A stretch of 18,084 bases of DNA, taken from Nitrospirota bacterium. Its GTDB lineage: Bacteria; Nitrospirota_A; Leptospirillia; Leptospirillales; Leptospirillaceae. Positions 13,911 through 18,084 of the stretch are shown piece by piece. The translations under genes and the position numbers were made by a program. The notes below the pieces were generated by a model that saw nothing but the letters and a program-made list of their open reading frames with translations, searched no databases and was not told the origin of the DNA. Where the stretch lies: assembly GCA_021838585.1 (NCBI GenBank), contig JAKCDE010000008.1, forward strand, positions 51,453 through 69,536, written 5' to 3'. Numbering within the stretch: the first letter of the stretch is position 1; every line of letters starts with the position of its first letter.

Positions 13911-14936
13911 ATGCGTCTGGGCATGATCGGATTGGGAAGGATGGGCGCCAACATGGTCCGTCGCCTGAGCAAGGGAGGGATCGAGGTGGTGGCCTACAGC
14001 CATACGCCTTCGGCCGTCGAGGCATTGAGTCGCGAGACGGGCTGCCTGGGGGCGACATCGCTTGCCGACCTGGTCTCGAAGCTCCCGTCGCCTCGGATCG
14101 TCTGGCTCATGATTCCGGCTGCGGCGACCGATCCGCAGATTCAGGAGATCCTTCCTCTCTTGGCGAAGGGCGACATCCTGATCGATGGGGGAAACTCCTA
14201 TTATCACGACGATATCAGGCGTGCCCGGGAACTCGCCCCAAAGGGCATCCACTATGTGGATGTGGGGACAAGCGGCGGTGTCTGGGGGCTTGAGCGCGGC
14301 TATTGCCAGATGATCGGGGGCGAGGAGCAGGTCGTGGCCTTCCTCGACCCGATCTTCCGGACGCTGGCTCCCGGGCGGACGGCGGCCCCCCCGACCCCCG
14401 AACGGGCGAATGCGGGGCTAAGGGGGACGGCGGAGGAGGGATATCTTCATTGCGGACCCGCCGGAGCGGGCCATTTCGTGAAGATGGTCCACAACGGGAT
14501 CGAGTATGGCCTGATGGCGGCCTATGCCGAAGGATTCAATATTCTGAAAAACGCCAATGTCGGCAAGCGATCCCATGAGGTCGACGCCGAAACGGCTCCG
14601 CTCCGGAGCCCCGATCTGTACAGCTTCGACATGAAAATTGAAGATATCGCCGAACTTTGGCGAAGAGGGAGCGTCGTGGCGTCCTGGCTCCTCGATCTTT
14701 CCGCCTCGGAGCTCGCACGGGATCCCGACCTGGGGGCCTTCCATGGCCGGGTCTCGGATTCGGGTGAGGGCCGGTGGACGGTTTCGGCGGCCATCGACGA
14801 AGGCGTTCCTGCCCCTGTCCTGGCGACCGCCCTCTTTTCGAGGTTTGCGTCCCAGGGAAAGTCTGACTTCGCCGACAAGATCCTTTCGGCCATGCGGCAT
14901 GCCTTTGGGGGCCATCTGGAAAAGTCCCCCTCCTGA
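13911..14936 (+). CDS. gnd: 6-phosphogluconate dehydrogenase, decarboxylating (short form)
   Basis: A 341-residue cytoplasmic enzyme that oxidatively decarboxylates 6-phosphogluconate to ribulose 5-phosphate. The nucleotide-binding GLGRMG is at 7-12. The substrate region has DGGNSYYHDD (92-101), DVGTSGGVWGLERGY (117-131) and the catalytic Lys191 and Asn195 in GHFVKMVHNGIEYG. The length matches the short bacterial form (about 300-340 residues) rather than the roughly 470-residue long form. The cofactor cannot be decided: YSHTPS follows the second strand, without a clear NADP arginine or NAD acidic residue. A near-ideal GAAGGAGGTG precedes the start. A 181-base gap separates it from phoR, and a strong terminator follows. 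Confidence 0.94.
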   Translation: MRLGMIGLGRMGANMVRRLSKGGIEVVAYSHTPSAVEALSRETGCLGATSLADLVSKLPSPRIVWLMIPAAATDPQIQEILPLLAKGDILIDGGNSYYHDDIRRARELAPKGIHYVDVGTSGGVWGLERGYCQMIGGEEQVVAFLDPIFRTLAPGRTAAPPTPERANAGLRGTAEEGYLHCGPAGAGHFVKMVHNGIEYGLMAAYAEGFNILKNANVGKRSHEVDAETAPLRSPDLYSFDMKIEDIAELWRRGSVVASWLLDLSASELARDPDLGAFHGRVSDSGEGRWTVSAAIDEGVPAPVLATALFSRFASQGKSDFADKILSAMRHAFGGHLEKSPS

Positions 14937-14941
14937 TTTCG

Positions 14942-14988
14942 GACTGAGGGGAGGGGACTCCTCCCCCTCCTTTCTCAGTCTTTATTTT
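14942..14988 (+). terminator. Intrinsic terminator after gnd
   Basis: GACTGAG (14942-14948) pairs perfectly with CTCAGTC (14974-14980). Inside it, a G-rich GGGAGGGGA faces TCCCCCTCC, giving a long GC-rich stem. TTTATTTT follows at 14981-14988. It begins five bases after the gnd stop codon and probably closes that transcript. Confidence 0.83.
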
Positions 14989-15078
14989 GAACGTTTCCCG
15001 GTTTCCATCCATTCATTTCTCTCTCCTGATCCTCAGAAAAAGCCTGAATAGTCCTTGGAATACAATCTTTCCTTCCTG

Positions 15079-15107
15079 TTGACATGTTTTTTGATGTTCA
15101 TTATTAT
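15079..15107 (+). promoter_or_regulatory. Consensus-like sigma70 promoter for the CdhB-like gene group
   Basis: TTGACA (15079-15084) and TATTAT (15102-15107) are separated by 17 bases in an AT-rich stretch between GC-rich genes. Transcription would begin near 15114, inside the inverted repeat at 15113-15133. It probably drives the three small genes up to the terminator at 16794. Confidence 0.75.
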
Positions 15108-15112
15108 AGACA

Positions 15113-15133
15113 TGTCATTCTTTTTAAATGACA
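15113..15133. promoter_or_regulatory. Inverted repeat overlapping the predicted transcription start (operator candidate)
   Basis: TGTCATT (15113-15119) and AATGACA (15127-15133) are perfect inverted 7-mers around a 7-base spacer. The element covers the predicted start of the CdhB-like gene group. The related string GACATG occurs both at the -35 box and at the left arm, and GACATGTC (15109-15116) is itself an 8-base palindrome. A repressor site or a 5' hairpin would fit. No regulator can be named. Confidence 0.45.
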
Positions 15134-15178
15134 ACATCGTGATTCATTGGAAACTCCAAATATCAGGAAGGAGAACGT

Positions 15179-15748
15179 GTGGCGAACCGTTGCCTGAACC
15201 TAGAGGACCGTTCATTTCTGACCCCCTCGGCCCCCATGGACGGTATTATTCTGCCCGATTCAGGCCATGGCCTTGTCATGGGAGGAGTTGTGGCAGAGGA
15301 GCGGGCCATCGAGGAGGCCGCCCGAAAGATTGCCGGGGCCAAAAATCCGACGATCTTTCCTGGACCCCTTGTGCTCTGGAAGTCAACCCCGGACTCCGTC
15401 CGGATGGCGGAGGCGGTCGTGCGTCTGGCTCATGCGGGAGCGATGAAGATCATTCCCATGGCCGACTATCGACCGAAATACCCGAAGATCAACCCTGAGG
15501 AAGAGATCAATCCCAGCCATCCCAATCTCACCATCTGGCACAACAAGATCGATGTGTGCCTTTTTGTCGGAGTTCACTGCCACTACTCCAATATCGCCCT
15601 CAAGATCATCCGTGGAGGGACCAGCTGCTATACCATCGCGCTTTGCTCCTATGCCGGAGACGACGAGGCCCATCTGACGATCCGGGATCTGACTCCCGGG
15701 ACGGTCGATCGAATCGCCACCGAAGTTGCAAGGATGAGAAAAGGCTAG
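15179..15748 (+). CDS. Carbon monoxide dehydrogenase beta-subunit family (CdhB/epsilon-like) protein, copy 1
   Basis: A 189-residue soluble protein. The fold hint is an epsilon-type CO dehydrogenase/acetyl-CoA synthase subunit: FPGPLVLWKS near 60, KIIPMADYRPKYPKI near 90-104, and KIDVCLFVGVHCHYSNIAL from 123. I recall this family from autotrophic Nitrospirota and Aquificales, where such proteins accompany 2-oxoacid:ferredoxin oxidoreductases as a small extra (epsilon) subunit. No catalytic oxidoreductase subunits are in the window, so that link is inference. Cysteines 127, 134, 150 and 156 are all kept in the second copy and could bind metal. The start is GTG with GAAGGAG upstream. The second copy starts 1 kb downstream. 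Confidence 0.78.
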   Translation: MANRCLNLEDRSFLTPSAPMDGIILPDSGHGLVMGGVVAEERAIEEAARKIAGAKNPTIFPGPLVLWKSTPDSVRMAEAVVRLAHAGAMKIIPMADYRPKYPKINPEEEINPSHPNLTIWHNKIDVCLFVGVHCHYSNIALKIIRGGTSCYTIALCSYAGDDEAHLTIRDLTPGTVDRIATEVARMRKG

Positions 15749-15800
15749 AGCTGGTTTTGGTGTGTTCGTTATAGTGAGCGCCTGGAGAGAGGTTCGGGAG

Positions 15801-16130
15801 ATGGAACACAAGGAGAAGGATGTCGAGGCGGTTCCTGGGATTGATGCGGGAAAGGTCTTTTCCGTATGGGTCGACGAAGGAGGAAGCCCCCAGTTCTTCG
15901 AGCAACCGCATTGTGACATTCCTCCTCAATTTTTTGTGCATCTTGATGCCCAAAGGGCCCATTTGCCGGGGGATTATGTCCTGGCTTCGACCCTTGGAGG
16001 GCTTTTTTTCGGCAAAGTGGGGGTGGACGGATCGTCCCTTCTCATCGGGGAGCAGACCCTGCCCCTTGAACCTTCTCTTCTTATCCTTGGGGTCGTGATC
16101 GCCGGCTTCGAATGGTTCACCCTTCCCTGA
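15801..16130 (+). CDS. Small protein resembling a catalytically dead S24/LexA C-terminal domain
   Basis: A 109-residue soluble protein that I do not firmly recognise. Its layout follows the S24 (LexA/UmuD) fold: QFFVHLDAQRAHLPGDYVLA (43-62) would match the family's ...SM...GDxVLV segment, GLFFGKVGV (67-75) the strand carrying the catalytic lysine, and LLILGVVIAGFEWF (93-106) the terminal ILGxVV strand. The serine expected before PGD is absent, while Lys72 is in about the right place, so self-cleavage is unlikely. There is no DNA-binding domain. I chose ATG at 15801, with GAGAGG upstream; an in-frame GTG at 15762 is possible. It lies between the two CdhB-like genes, probably in the same transcript, which suggests a structural or regulatory partner role. 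Confidence 0.62.
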   Translation: MEHKEKDVEAVPGIDAGKVFSVWVDEGGSPQFFEQPHCDIPPQFFVHLDAQRAHLPGDYVLASTLGGLFFGKVGVDGSSLLIGEQTLPLEPSLLILGVVIAGFEWFTLP

Positions 16131-16178
16131 AACCCCTATTCGCTGTCCGTTCATAGGACGGCCCAAGAAAGGATTGTC

Positions 16179-16760
16179 ATGTCGCACGGATTACTGACCC
16201 CCGGACCGGCCGGGCTTCTCCCTCCTTCTGCCACCGCAATGGGTCTCGAGCTTCCGGTCGAAGGGACCGGCGCCGTCGAGGGACGTGTTCTTCCCGAGGC
16301 CCAGGTTCTTGAGGAGGCCGCCCGGAAGCTGGCCAACGCAAAGGTTCCCACTTTTTTTCCCGGCCCCATGGTTCTGTGGGAGTTTTCGGAGGAGTCGCGC
16401 CGCGTGGCCGACGCCGTCCTCGAGGTCGCCCAGTCCAACGGGATCCGGATCATCCCCATGCCGGACTACCGCCCCAAATACCCAAAGATCGAACCTGAAT
16501 CGGAAATCAACCCCAACCATCCGAATCTGACGATCTGGCACAACAAGATCGATGTGTGCCTTTTTGTGGGAGTTCACTGCCACTATTCCAATATCGCCCT
16601 CAAGATCATCCGTGGAGGGACCAGCTGCTATACCATCGCCCTCTGCTCCTATGCCGGGGACGAGGAGGCGAACCTGACAGTTCGAGACCTGTCGGCCCCC
16701 AAAATCCTCGAGATTGGACGGATCATCCACAAGATGAAGACGAATTCCCGGAGGGGGTAG
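16179..16760 (+). CDS. Carbon monoxide dehydrogenase beta-subunit family (CdhB/epsilon-like) protein, copy 2
   Basis: A 193-residue paralogue of the protein at 15179-15748. The two align without gaps from about residue 45 to 170, and residues 119-161 are identical, including the four cysteines at 127, 134, 150 and 156. The N-terminal 40 residues differ strongly. AAAGGA precedes the ATG. Two such small subunits could serve two oxidoreductase complexes (for example pyruvate and 2-oxoglutarate) or form a heteromer. This is inference, since no catalytic subunits are in the window. A strong terminator follows 33 bases after the stop. Confidence 0.78.
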   Translation: MSHGLLTPGPAGLLPPSATAMGLELPVEGTGAVEGRVLPEAQVLEEAARKLANAKVPTFFPGPMVLWEFSEESRRVADAVLEVAQSNGIRIIPMPDYRPKYPKIEPESEINPNHPNLTIWHNKIDVCLFVGVHCHYSNIALKIIRGGTSCYTIALCSYAGDEEANLTVRDLSAPKILEIGRIIHKMKTNSRRG

Positions 16761-16793
16761 CGATCCCTTCGGACGATTGGGTCAAGGACGCAG

Positions 16794-16825
16794 GGGCCGG
16801 TCCCTTTTGGGATCGGCCCTTTTTT
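16794..16825 (+). terminator. Intrinsic terminator after the CdhB-like gene group
   Basis: GGGCCGGTCCC (16794-16804) pairs with GGGATCGGCCC (16809-16819) over 11 bp, with one G-T wobble and a TTTT loop. Six T residues follow (16820-16825). It marks the end of the transcript that starts near 15114. The remaining 16826-16989 holds no gene that I can support. Confidence 0.92.
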
Positions 16826-16989
16826 GTGGGATTCCCCGGTCCAGCGCCCCCTCCTGGCATCCGGAGAAAACGGATCGATTTGAGGTATGATGGAAAACGG
16901 CAGGGCAACCTCCGGGGCCTCTCGGGGGCGCATCGGGTCATTCGGAATGCAGCCCATGGGAAGGACTGAGATCGCGGCGGGAGAAGGAC

Positions 16990-18084
16990 TTGGTCCACCT
17001 TTACGAAAGCCAGAGACTTGAAGTCTTGGCCGACATGTTTGTGGAGCGGCTGGCCGCTTGGGGACGGGGCGGGCTTCTCGACCCTTTTCGTCCCGAAACG
17101 GTCATTCCTCAGAATCCGGCCATCGGGCGATGGCTGTCCTATCAAATCGCCTCCCGGACGGGGATATCCGCGGGCCTCTCTTTTCCGCTCGCCGGTCGCT
17201 TCATCCGGTCGCTTCTGGAGAGCGCGTACGGAGATCCGCTCCGCCCGGCCCATTTCGAGAAGGGGAACCTCCTTCTCCGCCTCTTCGAAACCCTTCCCGT
17301 TCTGATCGTTCGTCCCGAATTCCTGGAGGTGAAGGGCTTCCTGGGGCGGGGGATGACCGACGAGCGCCTCTACGAGCTTTCGGCCGTTCTGGCCGATCTA
17401 TACGACCGGTCCATGATCTATCGGCCCGATCTTCTTCTCGGGTGGGAGGATGGGAAGGATCCGGACGGATGGCCGGCCATCCTGTGGAGAGAGCTCTCCG
17501 GCTCCTCGCGGCCCCTTCACCGGGCCAGAATGATGGAGTCCTTCTTTCGGACGGGGGGAAAGGCGACCGTCCCTCATCTTCCCCCCCGGATTTCCCTCTT
17601 CGGATTGACGGGAATGGCCCCCCGGGACCTTCTTTTTTTCCGGACCCTGGGCGAGGCAGATCTTTGCGACGTCCATCTCTACTTTCTGAATCCCTGCGAG
17701 GAATACTGGGGCGATATCGTTCCTTCACGGGTGAAGGAGCGGGCTTTGCCGGAAAAAAAGGCCATCCTGGAGACGGGAGCCCCCCTGCTGTCCTCCTGGG
17801 GAGAGCCCTTCCGGAATCTCCACCAGAGTCTCGCCGATCTCCCGCTCACGAGCCGCCTCTTCCCATCCGCCCCTCCCACCCTTCTCGGCTCTCTTCAGGA
17901 TGACCTCCGGACCCTCTCGGACCGGGGAGCCCTCATTCGGGAATGCGCTCTGGAGAGAAGGGTCGTCCCCCTGCGGGACCGCTCCCTCGAGGTGATTTCC
18001 TGTTCGAGTCCGGTCCGGGAAGTCGAGATGCTGAAGGATCGACTGCTTGCCCTTTTTTCGGAAATCCCCGGACTCTCCCCCGAA
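16990..18084 (+). CDS. recC: Exodeoxyribonuclease V gamma subunit RecC (5' part, runs off the window)
   Basis: An open frame of 365 codons without a stop to the window end. It encodes the N-terminal part of RecC, the Chi-recognising subunit of the RecBCD helicase-nuclease used in double-strand break repair. Family blocks are visible in order: VHLYESQRLEVLADMF at the start, VIPQNPAIGRWLSYQIA (about 37-53), LYDRSMIYRPDLLLGWEDG (about 138-156), a WPAILWREL...HRAR block (160-180), RISLFGLTGMAPRDLLFF near 203-220, VHLYFLNPCEEYWGDI near 229-244 and PLLSSWGEPFRNL. The start is TTG at 16990, with GGGAG six bases upstream. Full-length RecC is about 1,100 residues, so roughly two thirds is missing. recB and recD probably follow outside the window. 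Confidence 0.92.
   Translation, partial: MVHLYESQRLEVLADMFVERLAAWGRGGLLDPFRPETVIPQNPAIGRWLSYQIASRTGISAGLSFPLAGRFIRSLLESAYGDPLRPAHFEKGNLLLRLFETLPVLIVRPEFLEVKGFLGRGMTDERLYELSAVLADLYDRSMIYRPDLLLGWEDGKDPDGWPAILWRELSGSSRPLHRARMMESFFRTGGKATVPHLPPRISLFGLTGMAPRDLLFFRTLGEADLCDVHLYFLNPCEEYWGDIVPSRVKERALPEKKAILETGAPLLSSWGEPFRNLHQSLADLPLTSRLFPSAPPTLLGSLQDDLRTLSDRGALIRECALERRVVPLRDRSLEVISCSSPVREVEMLKDRLLALFSEIPGLSPE

Noticed and set aside
16890..17021. Small 43-codon open frame before recC
   Set aside because: It overlaps the recC start, has no good ribosome-binding site and shows no recognisable sequence.
1..18084. CRISPR arrays, insertion sequences or transposase genes
   Set aside because: No regularly spaced repeats, terminal inverted repeats around an open frame, or transposase or integrase motifs were found.

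Overview
The window is about 18 kb of moderately GC-rich chromosomal DNA from a free-living bacterium. It carries chromosome-type housekeeping genes, no mobile elements and no CRISPR array. I suspect a member of the Nitrospirota such as Leptospirillum. That rests on family-level memory: two small 'carbon monoxide dehydrogenase beta-subunit family' proteins of the kind I associate with reductive-TCA autotrophs, and the thiocarboxylate sulfur-transfer genes. No marker gene in the window proves it.

Layout. (1) 218-2524: a multidomain cyclic-di-GMP phosphodiesterase that reads as globin sensor, GAF, EAL and C-terminal CZB-like zinc domain. (2) 2895-3497: a TMEM175-family membrane protein. (3) 3708-3783, minus strand: tRNA-Ala(GGC) with its own promoter, divergent from the metK promoter. 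(4) 3881-4057: a consensus sigma70 promoter, a SAM-II-type riboswitch aptamer and an intrinsic terminator, together forming the metK leader. (5) 4058-11596: a closely packed run of metK, ahcY, a ThiS-like carrier, cysteine synthase, moeB copy 1, threonine synthase, a MoaD-like carrier, a NIL-domain protein, moeB copy 2 and a Mec/JAMM protease. (6) 11669-13729: a PhoB/PhoR-type two-component pair with its own likely promoter. (7) 13911-14936: 6-phosphogluconate dehydrogenase followed by a strong terminator. (8) 15079-16825: a promoter with an inverted repeat, then two paralogous CdhB/epsilon-like subunit genes flanking a small protein that resembles a catalytically dead S24/LexA C-terminal domain, ending in a strong terminator. 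(9) 16990 to the window end: the 5' part of recC, which runs off the edge.

The central region reads as one sulfur and methyl-cycle module. MetK makes SAM and AhcY recovers homocysteine from SAH. The two ubiquitin-like carriers are presumably adenylated by the two MoeB-type E1-like enzymes and charged with sulfur. The cysteine synthase, and possibly the threonine-synthase-like enzyme, could then use that sulfur. Both carriers end in two residues beyond the Gly-Gly, and a JAMM protease that could trim them is encoded in the same run. A SAM-sensing transcriptional switch in front of metK could therefore control the whole set. The aptamer 3' strand can pair with the terminator's 3' arm, which gives a simple on/off model.
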